From Chamaecrista fasciculata (lineage: Eukaryota > Streptophyta > Magnoliopsida > Fabales > Fabaceae): a DNA stretch of 64,000 nt. The stretch is from contig QANZ01007743.1 in the NCBI GenBank assembly GCA_003254925.1, positions 43,635-107,634 of the forward strand. The letters run 5' to 3'. A program made the translations under genes and the position numbers. Under the pieces are notes generated by a model. The model worked only from the letters and a program-made list of their open reading frames with translations, ran no database searches and was not told the origin of the DNA. This document shows positions 49,473 to 63,122 of this stretch, one piece after another. Each line of letters opens with the position of its first letter. The stretch's first letter is position 1.

Positions 49473-51209
49473 ATGGACGCACAAAGGTTGTTACTTTCCC
49501 GTGAAAACCCTAGGCCCTTGCCTTTCCCTTCTGGACGACTTCTCACTTCAAAATCCATGCCCAATGAGATCATCGCCCAGAAGCCTCTTTCCCCTTCCTT
49601 ATCGGAACGATTCAGGGCTTTGCTCAAGCAACGCGATGATGAACGGGGGGCTTCCTCCGCCGACGACGACGTTCCGCCGCCGTCCACCGAAGAAATTGTG
49701 CAGCTCTACGAGATAGTGTTGTCGGAGCTTACCTTGAATTTGAAGCCCATCATTACCGAACTTACCATCATTGCTGGAGAACAGAGAGAGCATGCCAAGG
49801 GTATCGCTGATGCAATTTGCAATCGAATTCTTGAGGTCTGTCTCGGTAGCCGCGGAAAAAAGCTTCTTCTTCTTCTTCTTGTTCTTCTTTTTTGTTTGGT
49901 TTTCATCCTTTTGTAATTTCCTTGAGATCAAAGCTTCTGTGTTCCTCTGGGTCAAGCTTATACATACCTCTATATATTTTTTTTCCAACTCTTGCAACTT
50001 CGTATATCAAATATATGGTTCAATTCTTCGGAGTGTTTAATTTCTATTATCTACTTATACTTAATTAAAATAATATAAAGGTTACAGAGTAAAGCAATTC
50101 ATTCTGCATGAATTGGTTATTATTATCTGCTGTAAAAAACTATGAGTAATCACTAACCATTGAGTGCACATGTAAGTACTTAATCCAAATTGAGGTAAAC
50201 CTAAGGACACTTATAGCGCGAAACTCTATTTAATGTCAGAATATAGATACTTGCCATCGGAAGAAAATTTTAATTACTGTTATGATGGAGTTTAAATTTT
50301 GGCAACTAGCTGAAGTTGGATTTGAGCTCTGTAGTGTACATTTTGCTCTTTATACTAATTTATGGTTATAATTCCTGTTTGTCACCTGATATTATATCAA
50401 TTATGATCTGTGTCTGAGTTTACATATACTTATCCCAGTGGGAAATGATATGATATTTAAGAATCTCTAGTGTTGGTTGTAAAAAGAGCTTTTTTGTCAT
50501 AATAAAATAAGTGTAGAGGTAATTTTAAGCATATTAGCAAAGGTTCGATAATATTTAGGATATGTATGGTAGGAGTGAAAATTAGCTATGTATAATGGCA
50601 TGTGTTAATATGTTTCTCTTTTTTTTTTCTCTTCGTAGCAAGTTCTCTGGTAAGTATTTTCTTTATCCATTATTCTTTGATCTTTCCCATACTTGTTTAG
50701 TTCTTGATTCCTATTGCAGCTTTATCTTTGTTAGGTTTGCTGATACTGTTTGAAAGTTTTTAAATCAATATTAGCTTTAGGTGGACTGCTGGATTACTTT
50801 CTAACTTCTTTTAGCATGACACCATGCCTATTCCATTTCTGTTTTATATGTAGGCATAATTTTGTTAATGTGGATGGTAAGTTTGATCCTTTTTGAACAA
50901 GGACAAGTGTTGTGTCTCAACCCTGTCTTTAAGGTTGATTGTTCTAGAATATATATTACAAATCTCTATTCTGATCTATAGTTAGAAGCAGATTTCAAAG
51001 TACCATTAAAACCAGTGCATTGTATGAATTGGTTATGCAAAAGTATTGATGGAGAGATATTAAGCTACATAAGCTGCAAAACACGTTTTTAAAGTTATTC
51101 AAAGTAAATTTTGCAATGTTGTTGTTGCTGTTTGCTGTTGAGTTTGTTCAGGAGAATGCTTTTTTGGCGTTTTAACTTGTGTTTTTAGTTGAGTCTAAAA
51201 TTACTATGT

Positions 51210-51274
<65 letters not shown>

Positions 51275-54200
51275 TTGTTCTCCTACTTTCAATTATATGT
51301 GTTGCTCTCTGTGCTTTTATATGGAACTTTGATAGGTTGAAGTTACATTTTTGCAGGTATCTGTCGAGCAAAAGCTTCCTTCGCTGTATCTTTTAGACAG
51401 TATTGTGAAGAATATTGGTGGGGAATATGTTAGATACTTTTCTTCACGTCTTCCTGAAGTATGTTGATTAGAGTTACACTATCATTTATGTTTATAAAGT
51501 ATATCATTCTGTTGTTAAAAGTTCTTCTATTGTTTCCTAAGGTTTTCTGTGAGGCATATAGGCAAGTTCAGCCAAATTTGCATCATTCTATGCGTCATCT
51601 ATTTGGCACCTGGTCTTCAGTCTTTCCACTTTCTGTCCTTCGCAAGATTGAAGCTCAGCTGCAATTTTCTCAAGCAGTTAATAATCAGAATCAACCATCC
51701 AACATTAATCCCTCCAGGGCATCTGATGCTATGCGACGAACTCATGGCATTCATGTTAATCCAAAATATTTACGGCAGTTGGAAAACTCTACTATGGATA
51801 CTGTAAGCTTTCTAACAAAACTTTCTTTTTCTCTCAAAATGCTACAGAAACTAGACTGTGGCTTGTTTGTTAGGTAAAGCAACAAGCCTGCATTCTCACT
51901 AATAGCATTGTGTATATGTAAACAAAAAAAATTGTAGTGGAACTCTACAAAATGTTTCAGATAACGAGATCTCTTTGTATCTTTAATTTGCACCTTTTTC
52001 CCCACTTCACTATTTGACCAGTTGGAATTTTGATGGTGAGCAATCTAGGATGGGATGGTTAACTCTGTCTCCACATTGCATTTTATTTACTGGGAAAAAG
52101 AGTTTGTTTTTGTTTTTTAATTATTGCTGGTTGCAGATTTTACAAATATTTTCTTTGTAGCTCTTAGTTCTCTAATTGATCACTTGAAAATTGATAACTT
52201 CTGCCATATCCTATTATTTCTTCTTCCTTTTATGCATCTTGTCTATTAGTTTTCTTACTCCATCATTACCTCAGTAGTAGCGATTACTGCTGAATGTTCA
52301 ACTTGCAATGGAAACGTTTTCAATCTTTATTTGAGCAACATACCTTCAATTTGATGCGTTGACTGACATTCTTCAAATATTGGTTTTGTCCTCACAGGAT
52401 GTAGGTCAAATGTTGGACACAACAGGAGGCATGGGTCATACAAACTTTGTTCTTGGAGCTAATAAGATGCATCAAGCTTTACTTAGCAGGCATGGAAGAG
52501 TTTCTTCTCCTTCAAGGATTGGACTCGATAGGCCTTTGTCAGCGACTGTAGATGAATACACAGTTGACAATTCTATTGGCAGAATAGCTGAGAGAGAACC
52601 ACCTTCTCATCCCGCATTTAAGTACGGAATGGGTAAATCTATTGATAGAGATGAAGAGTTGATTGAATGGCCTAAAAAGCAGTATTCTGGTGATGGTCGG
52701 AATCAATTTCAATTTTCTGGAAGTGGACATCAACGCCAAAGTCCAAGAGCTCTCATTGATGCCTATGGAAGTGACAAGAGCATGGTAACTTTAAGCAATA
52801 TGCATGATACATCATGGCAGAATACTGAAGAAGAGGAGTTTAATTGGGAAGATATGAGTCCGACATTAGCAGACCATAGGAGAAATAATGGTTTCTTGCC
52901 ATCTTCTATTATTTTATCCAGGGAAAGACTTAATGGTGTTGCAGCTAATTCAGCTGCTATGGGGCAAGATAACCAGAGCAGTAGGTTGCATCGTGCTCAA
53001 CTTCCTCCAGTGGATGATTCATCTGTGATAGCAGAAGATTCATTTGCCTCTTCGGGTGTATGTTTCCTCAACTTCTCTGTCATTGCCATTATTTTTGTTT
53101 TATGATGGCATGTACCTTAACATCCTCCCAAGGGGGAAAAAAAAAGGCATGCACTGGACATTTTGCGAATCAGTTGATGTTAATGCTTCTTATTTTCCTT
53201 AATTATCCTTGGCAATGAGTTCATGGATGCCATGCCCAAAGCACATGTTTGTCATTCATTAAATATTATATCTGTTTGATGATATGTAGTTGATCTTTAT
53301 TTATGTGTTTATTGTTTTCTCTGGGCTTCATTCATATCACAAGCACCAAGGTTTTCAAGAACGACACTTTAAATTGGATTGATCATTTGATCTTCTGGCT
53401 GAAAATAATATATTGTGGGATTGAGACTTAAGTTCATTAACTAAAACAAAGTTAAATTTATCTGATTTATATGGTTATATAAAATTGACTAATAAGCATA
53501 ATACTAGCCAAAATATCTTCATTCGTTTATTATATAAGACTATAAGTCATAAGTTTTAACAGTTGAAAGATCACATGTTAGCACAAGTTATAAGTCTCAA
53601 AAGTCCCAACTTCACTAAATAAAATATGATAATTATACATAATACAATGGATTCTGGAGTCTTAGACATATGCAAGTGTACAATGAAGATGCTGATGCCA
53701 TTTAACAATAAATTAATGCAACAATCTAATAACAAACAACAGGCAGTGCAGCACACATGTAGATGGTAACAAGTTTAAATAAAGAATTTACAGTGAAGTG
53801 ACCAAATATAGCAATGGGCACAGGTTGGAGAACCTTGGGAGGGGAGTTTTTTTTTTTTAATCTCCTTTTGTTGTTAGTTGTGTATTTTCAGATGCCAAAG
53901 TGAGGTGTTTTGGAAGTGAGAAGCCAAAACAGTGTTCTGGCTTCGGAGAAGCTGGAATGCTGGCTTCCATTGGGGAGAATAAAGTAATTATTCAAAGATT
54001 GCCGAGGATTGTTACATAGTACATACTATGATCTCGTGATCCTAAACTGATTGTGGAGGAAATGATCTTATATATGTTTTGGTTGAGATAATTTTCTCAT
54101 GGCAGGAAATCAACTGCTTATGAGCCATGATTATGATCTCAATTCTCAATCTTGACATCAATGACTAGCTCTAATATCTTTCTTCTTCTGACAGTAGATA

Positions 54201-57200
54201 AAAATTATCCATATATTGGAGTAGCAAATGGCTTGTTTGTTTAAGTTAATGTTTACTACCAGTATATCAAACATAGATAATTAGTTTGTTCTGTTTCAAT
54301 ATCAACTGCTTATGAGCCATGATTATGATCTCAATTCTCAATCTTGACAACAATGACTAGCTCTAATATCTTTCTTCTTCTGACAGTAGATAGAAATTAT
54401 CCATATATTGGAGTAGCAAATGGCTTGTTTGTTTAAGTTAATGTTTACTGCCAGTATATCAAACATAGATAATTAGTTTGTTCTGTTTCAATATCACCAT
54501 GGAATCAAATATTTTTGGTAGAATTTTCAAAGGAAGCTGTAATTTCTTGCTGGTATAAGTGAAGTGATAATTCAAATATTCTCTCTGCAGTATGGTCATG
54601 GATCATTGGGTAAGATATCTGGATTCCAGAATCAGTTGAATCAGACTCTGGTCTCACCTCATCCTCATGATGCCTGGAAGATTTCAAATCATTCATCTAA
54701 TTCTTCACAGAACCTCATTAATGTAAGAGGCCGAGCAAGGAATACCTATATGCCTCCCATTGATGGCATTCCTAACACTGAATTAAACCCATATGGGCTT
54801 GAGACTGGTCCACCAGTTTTACCGGCATCTTTTCGAACGAGGCCCCCTGTAAATGTGCATGCTACTCGTCCCCCCTCCTTAAATCCTATTTTTCCATTGC
54901 AAAAACATGTTAGGAGTCATTTTCAAGGAATAAATGCTACTAACACCATTGTAAATCAAGGACCAAATAAATCTTCCTTAATGCCTGAACGGCTGTTGGA
55001 CAGTGTCGAGAGCAATAATTTGAGCATTGTAAAGATACCACAGATTCCTAATCAGTTTTCAAGGCCAATTTCATTAAACCTGCAAATCCGTGGACAAGCA
55101 TCTCAACCTCAAACTTTTCCATCTCAGGATGTGCAAGAAAGTTTCAGTGAATCACAAATTACAGAAGCATCTCAATTTAATGGTGCTAACTCTTTGCAAG
55201 GACGTAATGCTGCTATAAGTGCAGCTGTTTCAATTTCCTTACCTGTTGGACAACTTCCCTTCCCAATCCAAAATCTGGGGAGCAACTCCCTTCACTTACC
55301 GCGGGGAGTCTTGCCTCCATTATTTCCAGGTCGTCCCCCAGCCCCTTCACAAATGATGCCTCATACCAATGCTAATCCATATGTTTCAAACCAACAGCCA
55401 GCTGGTGCATTTTCTGGTTTGATCAATTCACTAATGGCCCAAGGTTTGATCTCATTGACTGAACATCAACAACCCCCTGTACAGGTATCTATCTTATTTA
55501 TTTATTTTTAATATTTGTCTGCTCTCTCCTTCCCGCGATGATAGTGATGTGAAACCAATGGTTTTATCTGAAATTATGTTATTCTTTTTGTAGGATTCTG
55601 TTGGAACTGAGTTTAATCCAGATGTTCTAAAGATTCGTCATGAGTCTGCAATTAGTGCTTTATATACTGAGCTCCCTAGACAGTGCACAACTTGTGGTCT
55701 CCGATTCAAGTGTCAAGAAGAGCACAGTAGTCATATGGATTGGCATGTGACCAAGAACCGGATGTCCAAAAGTCGAAAGCAGAAGCCTTCACGTAAGTGG
55801 TTTGTCAGTGAGAGAATGTGGCTTAGTGGTGCAGAGGCATTAGGAACAGAAGCTGTACCGGGTTTTTTGCCAACTGAGACCACTGAGGAAAAGAAAGACG
55901 ATGAAGAGTTGGCTGTGCCAGCTGATGAAGACCAGAATACATGTGCTTTATGTGGAGAGCCTTTTGATGAATTCTACAGCGATGAAACTGAGGAATGGAT
56001 GTATAGAGGTGCTGTATACTTAAACACATCCAAGGGGACAACAGAAGGCATTGATAGGTTACAGCTGGGTCCCATTGTTCATGCTAAATGCAGATCTGAA
56101 TCTAATTCAGTTCCTTCTGAAGAATTTGGGCAGGATGAAGGGGTATGTATTACACTTCCTTTTATATTACTGTGCTATACTTTTATATCAGCTTTAAATT
56201 CTGGATTCATTTGTTATCGATTTGGTTTTTTTTTGGTTCCATTATAGTATTCATTATCTTTGTGTTGATTTTGACAATTTTATATTGGTTGACAAACAAA
56301 TTTTCTTTAATCAGATTGTCATTACTTTTTGGATTTCTGTGTTCTGTCTTCACTTGGTCTTTGTGTTTGCATGTACTGTATACCTCCTTTTTGGTTGGAT
56401 ATTTAAGTTTATATCAAATAACATTTCAAAATTATTATTTCATTTTCCTCAACTTTCTTTAATCCAAACATCCTAATTTGTGAATTTTCTTAAAAAATGT
56501 TAAAAGACGCAATGTTGTTAGAGATATTACATAAAATAGGACAATGGACAAAATAGATTGAACTGTAATATTAGATTTTGGGGATTGGAAGATCTTATCC
56601 CTCACTTATGACCAAAAAAGTATTTGAAAGATAGATAGAGTTAAAAATTTTAAAATAGGATGAAACCATTAAAATGACACCAAATCTCAGTAATATAGCT
56701 GTTAAGTTCCAAATGTTACATTATCTCGTACATAAATATAATCTATAGATAACAAAACTACAATTCTGTAGACCCAACATCTAAATGCAACCTTGGTAAT
56801 TTGATCTTTGCCATTTTCAATGGTACACGGTATTAAAATCATTTTTCAGTTTTAAGGTTGTATCACCATACAATTTTACGATCATGCAAGTGATCTCAAC
56901 AATACTAAAAATAAAAAAAAATGACATATCTAGGTATATGTGTCATTCAAATATTTTTTTGTGAAATGTAGCTGAGTGATCTACTTCCATAAAAGAAAAT
57001 GGTGCTGGCTTTATACTAAATTCTAAGTATCTTGTATATTTTCCAAAGAGATCTACTAAAGGAAAATAAGTCAAATTATATTATTCAAATAATGGTCATG
57101 TACAAAAAAACTTGAAAGGCATTTTTATACTCTTATCAGTAAGTTTCTAGTCCCTCATTTTAATATTGTTAATTTTTAAATGTTTCTTTTATGTGAACCA

Positions 57201-57617
57201 ATTTTCTTCTTTGGAGCCAGCTTGTCTCTCTTTTATAATGCATGTCTAGTTCAGAAGTCAAACAAACCTTTTTATCTTGATATGTTTTTATGCCTCCAAG
57301 AATATGTGCCTATATGTTTCTGATTTCTGTGCTCATGGGGCACGCATGCATGCCAGTAAAGATCATGTTTAGTAAATGGAGACAACATAAGCTTTTGAAT
57401 TTTAACTTAGATTATGTGGATACATTTTGGGTGGTAATTAACTGTTTGAGTGGCACTAACGTTATAGAATGGCAAATTATTACTCCTTTGCAGTTTATGA
57501 CTTGCTGCTATGTTTCATTTTTAACCTCCTGAGTAAATTTTTGTTCTCATCTGTTGTTTTATTTGCATGTAGGGTACCAATGAAGAGGGTAGTCAAAGAA
57601 AACGAATGCGGAGTTAA
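49473..57617 (+). CDS. PCFS4: Pcf11-like mRNA cleavage and polyadenylation factor (PCFS4 type)
   Basis: This nuclear component of the pre-mRNA 3'-end machinery has 957 residues in 7 exons: 49473-49835, 51357-51458, 51542-51802, 52398-53057, 54591-55484, 55594-56142, 57573-57617. Every exon boundary falls between codons. The CID domain that binds the RNA polymerase II C-terminal repeat is at about residues 66-200 ([29 protein letters not shown]). A conserved [16 protein letters not shown] motif follows. C-terminal zinc-binding modules are C791-C794...H807-H811 and C877-C880...H923-C926, flanking the likely Clp1-binding region. The protein ends in a basic GSQRKRMRS. Arabidopsis PCFS4 affects alternative polyadenylation of FCA transcripts and flowering time. 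The protein is longer than Arabidopsis PCFS4 (about 800 residues), mainly in the low-complexity middle. It is the only plus-strand gene here. PCFS4 versus another close Pcf11 paralogue cannot be settled without a tree. Confidence 0.93.
51211..51275. repeat. (ATT)n microsatellite in PCFS4 intron 1
   Basis: About 21 uninterrupted TTA/ATT units. It is likely polymorphic in length. Confidence 0.95.
54109..54492. repeat. 192-bp tandem duplication in PCFS4 intron 4
   Basis: 54109-54300 and 54301-54492 are the same 192-bp unit (starting ATCAACTGCTTATGAGCC), head to tail, differing at about three positions. The unit contains a TTCTTCTTCTGACAG stretch that could imitate a splice acceptor. Confidence 0.95.
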
Positions 57618-59219
57618 CTAGAGTTCACCAGTTTTGTGTTCTGTAACTTACCAGTTTCCGATTAGCGAATTCCTTAATTTTCCATGGCAGAGTACTAGAG
57701 TTGTATCTTGCAATACCATGGCTTACTCTTAGAATCTTGTACATGTACAGTTGAACAGGAAGCATGCAACATATATTTTATTGCAGTTAGATCTCAGATT
57801 ACATTTTAACCTGCAATTCTTAGATGCTCTTTGGCTGTCAAAATCTATATTATTGTTATTGGGATGGGGATTAGGTTATGGAATATTACTGCTAGATTCT
57901 TTAATTTTGACTATCCAGAATCCACATAGCATGGTGTTCATAATGAGCATTTCCTTGGTTTCGATTTTGCCCATCCATGTGCAAAAATTAGTAAAGCTTA
58001 CATAATTATCTGTTATAACTTGTAACTCATAACAGACGAAGACAGGAACAAAATAAAAGATAACACACCATTTTAATTATAACTAGAATAAATATCAAAT
58101 TACAGCAGAATCAATCATAAAATTGTAAGATTACGATGATTATATTGTGAAGGTAACATATATTTCAATTCTCTCCAAGAGATACTAGTTTTCTTATTTC
58201 AAACAAGTATTGGTCTTTGAATGGCTGAAATCTTGGGAAGCAAATCTTGTCAGAATTGTAACTCTTACCTTTTGATAATGGAAACCTACCTCAATCATGA
58301 TAGATAAAAGGGAAAATTTCTCATCTCTCAAGAAATGTACAAAAAGATTTCTTATCCTTGCAAAAGGAGATGAGAAGACAGAACATAAACTAAAAAGTAC
58401 GGAATAGATGTACAACTAAACTGACATTTTGGTTGGTTTAGGTTAGTCCACGTGCACGTCAAACCTAAATCCGTTTATTACCCAAAAACCTGTATGGTAT
58501 CAAATTTATATATAATTTTGTTGCAACTTGGAGTTACTGAACTTTAATCATTTCATTAATCGGAGTTGCATTTCTGGTGTCCGTTGCTTCGATGAATACT
58601 GAATTTTAAGAAGAGTATCAGTATAGAAATATTTCATGTCTCATTGCCATGCATTCCAAAACTGCTTACATTATTTTTAATTTTTTTTATATATATATCA
58701 AACTATCCACGAAACTATTTAAAAACATTTATCTATCAATAACTTAATAATTTATATGTACAAGAATAGAACGCATCAATGTCAATTGATCCATATAATC
58801 ATTCTCACCTAGTGGAAAAAGACTTTGTTGTTATCAAACTACAAAAATAGATAATGCACGAGATAGATTGTCCTATAATTTTTGTGAACTCAGTTTATAA
58901 AGCTTTCTCTTCTTGAGTAGGGGACCATGCATGGGTCAGCCTCACATTAAATGTTTCTGTAATCATTTATTGTCCATAAATAATAATGTTATTAAAACAA
59001 CCAATCATCTTCGATCTGTACATGTACATGAAGGAGAAAAATCATCCCTTTTCAACTACAATTATTCATTATTGGTGAGTCATATTTGTATACACATGAC
59101 TCTTTTTCTCTATTTAGTTATAGGACTTAATTTGACACACACATTACACTCTGTTTATAACACAACATATACATAGCACACACGTGCGTTGCATGTGTTA
59201 CGTACATGGCTATACTATA
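57618..59219. other. Intergenic DNA between convergent PCFS4 and TSB-like genes
   Basis: The two genes end toward each other, so this 1.6 kb should hold both 3' untranslated regions. I see no further gene or clear repeat in it. Confidence 0.6.
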
Positions 59220-62200
59220 CTATATTGGTGAGGTAGTTTTGAGAGTGACAATGTCGGCATCCTTATCTCCACGACCACTACAATTGACAACCACCTTACT
59301 ACCGTTAGGAAAAGTAGGAACCAACTTATCCAATATTGCTAACGCATGTGACGCCTCCAACGATGCAAATATACCTTCCAATTTGCATAGTCTTCTGTAA
59401 GCTGCATATATAGATGCCAAATACACACATAATTAAAAAACGAGTAGTATTTTTTAGTCATAAAAAAGGAGCTTTAAGTGTTATCTATTAATTATATATG
59501 CATATATATATGTACGAGACTAATTAAACATACCATCGAGAGCTTCTTGATCTGTTGCAGAGTAAAATTCAACTCGCCCAGTTTCTTTTAGGAAGCTTAG
59601 CTCTGGACTAACTCCAGGGTTTTGCATCCTGCAAAAAATTATAAAAATAGATAGAGGTTATTATTATTAGTTCAATTAGCAAATTGTAGTTGTCTACATG
59701 TTCTAGCTAGCCCAATAAAATTAATTATTCGGGGTTATTGTGAATTTTTGTTATTTTAGGTTTTTTTTCTAAAAAGTAATGTTTTAGGTTAAAGTACATT
59801 TTTGGTCTCATAACTTTTGTTCAGATCTCAATTTGGTCCTATAATTTTTTTTGTTACACTCTTGGTCCCATATCTTTACAAACAATTTCAGATTTGGTCA
59901 CATATCACTTTTGGTCTCATATCTTTAGATCCGGTTACAAAATTGGTCTCATAATTTTGCAAAAAGTTTCACTATCAATCCTACTTGATCCAGAGATATG
60001 AGACTAATTTTACATTTGACCAAAAGGTATGAGACTAATTCTACAACCTAATAAAAAAAATATGAGACCAATTCTACAACGTGATGAAAAGATATGAGAC
60101 CAATTCTACAACCTGGCCCAAAGATACGAGACAAAAAATGCAACAAGGGACTAAATTTATAATTTGAGTAAAAGATATCAGACTAAAGTGAGAGCTGAAT
60201 AAAAGTTATTGAACCAAAAATACAGCTTAGCCTAAGGATGGCAACGGATAGGATATCCGAAAATTTTTCAGTATCCGTATCCGTATCCGTTCATTCTTCT
60301 CAATATCCGTATCCTATCCTATCCGATATCCGGTATCCGACGGATACCCTAAATATCCAAAATATCCGAAAATAATGGATATAGGATAGGATATCCTAAT
60401 TAAAAAATCAGATATATCCAATATCCGAAACCCAATATCCGTTAATTAAAATAAATTAATTAAAAATATAATAAAAAATGTATGAAATATAATAAAATAT
60501 TTATATTATAGGGTATCGGATACCGGATACCCTAACTATCCGTTCATTTCGAACGGATACCGGATATTTTTTACGGATGGATTCGGACGGATATCCTAAA
60601 TGCGGATCCAAATTGCCATCCCTAGGCCTTAGCCTAATATTTTATAAATTATGATTATGATGATTGTAATGAAATGAAAATGAGGATATGCGAAATGAAA
60701 AGAAGAAGAAAAAGTAAAGTTGTAAAAAGGTAATTACCCGACAGCAACAGAATGTGGGACTTTAATCTGTCCATACTCATCCTGCAACACATAACTCATT
60801 GCACCATGATACACTCCCACTTCCCCCATTCCCAGCGTAGACGCGTGTATCCCACTCTCCAATCCAAACCCTCCTGCTTCCACTCCCACCATCCTCACTT
60901 CTAAATCTCCCATGAACTCATGAAACAACCCCATCGCATTCGTCCCTGTCCCCACGCTCGCCACCAGCGCGTGGGGCTTACCTCCCCATCTCTCCATGGC
61001 TTGCCTTCTCGTCTCCTTCCCTATCACCGACTGAAACTCACGCGCCATCGTCGGACATGGATGTGGCCCCACCGCCGTCCCCGTTAAGTGGTAGCTTCTC
61101 TCCAGATTCCCCACCCACCGCCGCATTGCTTCCGACGCCGCATCTTTGAATCTCCCTTCCACGCCTTCTACCTACATCAAACATCAACAATAATATCACC
61201 CTAACTAAAACTCATAACAAAATTCTGCATAATATCAATATCCATGTTCCCAACTTCTGCATCAAAACAAAATTCTAAATTAAGCCAATGTGGTCCCAAC
61301 TCCGATCCCAATCACTCTTTCTACGTACGTACTACGTAGTCGTATCACTTGTCCTCCTTATATTTCCAATCTTTCAAGAACAAGATAAATCTAAAATGAG
61401 TGAGTGTCAAGATTTGTATGTATTTTTCATATTATTGTTAATAAATATTAGATTAGACTAACATTTAACGTAATCACATATATATTTAATATCCATGTCA
61501 ATATGTCATTGAGTCAGATAACAGAAAACATTTTAACGTAGGAACTAAGTGATTGATATTCCTTATTATTTTAAGGATTAAATTATATATTTTTATTATT
61601 TAAGAACTAAATCTTTTAAAATTAATAAATTTAAGAAGTAAAAAATATTATATTGTTATAACTGACCTGAGCGCCTAACAACCTCATTAGGTCGACGTTG
61701 GAGTACTGTCGTTCCATGTCTGTTTTGGCCATGAAGACAATGCAGTCTAAGCCGAGCCTGGCGCAGGCTGCGGCGGTTGCGAGGCCGTGTTGTCCGGTGG
61801 CGGTGGCGGTGATGATAGCGGTCCGGCCGATGCGTTTGGCGAGCATGGCTTGAGCGAGAGCGTTGTTCATCTTGTGAGACCCACCGTGGTTTAGATCCTC
61901 TCTCTTCAAGAATATCTCCGGCCCTTCGCCGCCGTTCGTGCTCTTGTGAAACTCCGACAGCCGCTCTGCATGGTACAATGGGGTTTCTCTTCCTACGAAG
62001 TCTCTTAGACCCACCGCCAGCTCTTCCTACAATTCATTAATTAATTCATTTGCATGCATGTAAATACAAATTATACATTATGTTGTTAATTAAGCTAGGT
62101 AAATGTTTGGATTGAGGATTAAGGAGAAGAAGGAGAGAAGAGAGTAAAGAATTCAAACTTCATTTTCTTATTTGAAAAATTAATTTTAAATTTTCCAATC

Positions 62201-63122
62201 TCTTCTTCTTTAATAAATTCTAAATACTTAAAATTAAAGTGTTTGGAAGATCTATTGTTAACTAAACAAAGGGAAGGGCGTCTGGGAATTTAACCTCCCA
62301 TTCCCCTTGCCTTCCCTTCTGCTTTAATCTCTTCGCTTTCTTTTCCTCTCTTAATTGTTAAACAATTTTAAAATTAAAAATTATGAGAATATATAGTGAA
62401 AATTGTATAAATAAGTGAGTGTTATAGGAGCTTTAGACATGGTCAGTCTACTAGCCCATAACTACTAAAGTATGTTTGAGTAATTGTACGTGAAAAAGTG
62501 TTTACAATTTTTCAGTTTCTGGAAATATAGTGAGGATACTTTGCAATGTTTTCGGTACGTGAAAATTACAAATAATAAATTTATCCTAATGAGATCTTTG
62601 TAGTTGATTGGGAGACATCGAATCATGTTAATTTGTGTTACTACATAATTTTCTTTTTATTTAATTTTGTAGTTATGGTTCCACCAAGTTACGTATATAT
62701 ATATATAGACCAACTTAAATATAAAAATATTTAGTATATATATATACCTGAAAGGCTTGATCATGGAGGACCCTGTTGAACTCAACTTCAAGCTGGTGCA
62801 AGCAAGGGACAATTGTCTCAGGCACAAACATCCCTCCAAAAATACCAAACTTGCCAGCAATATTATTATGGGTGGCTTCATGATCATCTTCAGTAGTAGT
62901 AGTCTTTTGAAATTCACGTAGTAGTACTGGAACATTATTATTATTATTATTTTCTTTGAATAATAATGGTCTAATAGTACTCGTTGCTGGTGGTGGAGGT
63001 TGAGCCACCACTGATACGGAGGTTTTCATTTTGGCCACTCTTCCCTTATCTTTCAGATTCCCATTATTGTTAATGGGACTCTTTCCGATCGACCCTGCTT
63101 GCATTTTGCAGCACCCTATCAT
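59220..63122 (-). CDS. Diverged tryptophan-synthase-beta-like PLP enzyme
   Basis: 481 residues, 5 exons: 63122-62748, 62026-61667, 61171-60738, 59628-59534, 59401-59220; all joins in frame and GT-AG. Residues 1 to about 80 look like a plastid transit peptide with a run of six Asn. The fold-type II PLP core follows TrpB type 1: PLP lysine in HKMNN (Lys177), GQHG (203-206), DMERQ (Arg of the COMM domain), HGAMSY, and the SGRGDKD serine. Several otherwise near-invariant sites differ: AETGAGQHG is TATATGQHG, so the residue equal to Salmonella Glu109 is Ala199; the phosphate loop GGGSN is GTGTN (319-323); GLDYPGVGP is GMQNPGVSP, so Asp305 is Gln392; HTGAHKINN is HGGSHKMNN. Exons 2 and 3 are clearly richer in G and C than the other genes. 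An intact frame with conserved PLP residues argues for a working enzyme with changed chemistry, not a pseudogene. The GTG at 63152 is not a likely start. Confidence 0.9.
59786..60635. mobile_element. Foldback element in TSB-like intron 3, interrupted by a MITE
   Basis: The left end AGGTTAAAGTACATTTTTGG and right end CCAAAAATACAGCTTAGCC are inverted, related to 25534-25881. The flanking 9-mers are TAATGTTTT (59777-59785) and, beyond the nested insert, TAATATTTT (8/9). A second element (60233-60626) interrupts it a few bases before its right terminus. Confidence 0.6.
60233..60626. mobile_element. hAT-like MITE nested in the foldback element
   Basis: The ends TAAGGATGGCAA and TTGCCATCCCTA are inverted, and the arms are full of GGATATCCGTATCC words and complements. 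The flanking 8-mers GCTTAGCC and CCTTAGCC match at 7 of 8, as expected for a hAT insertion. Confidence 0.6.

Noticed and set aside
50638..50652. A tiny exon candidate (CAAGTTCTCTG between AG and GTAAGT) in PCFS4 intron 1.
   Set aside because: Its inclusion breaks the frame; exons 1 and 2 join directly in the CID domain as in relatives.
51208..51300. Poly-tyrosine open frame.
   Set aside because: Product of the (ATT)n microsatellite in PCFS4 intron 1.
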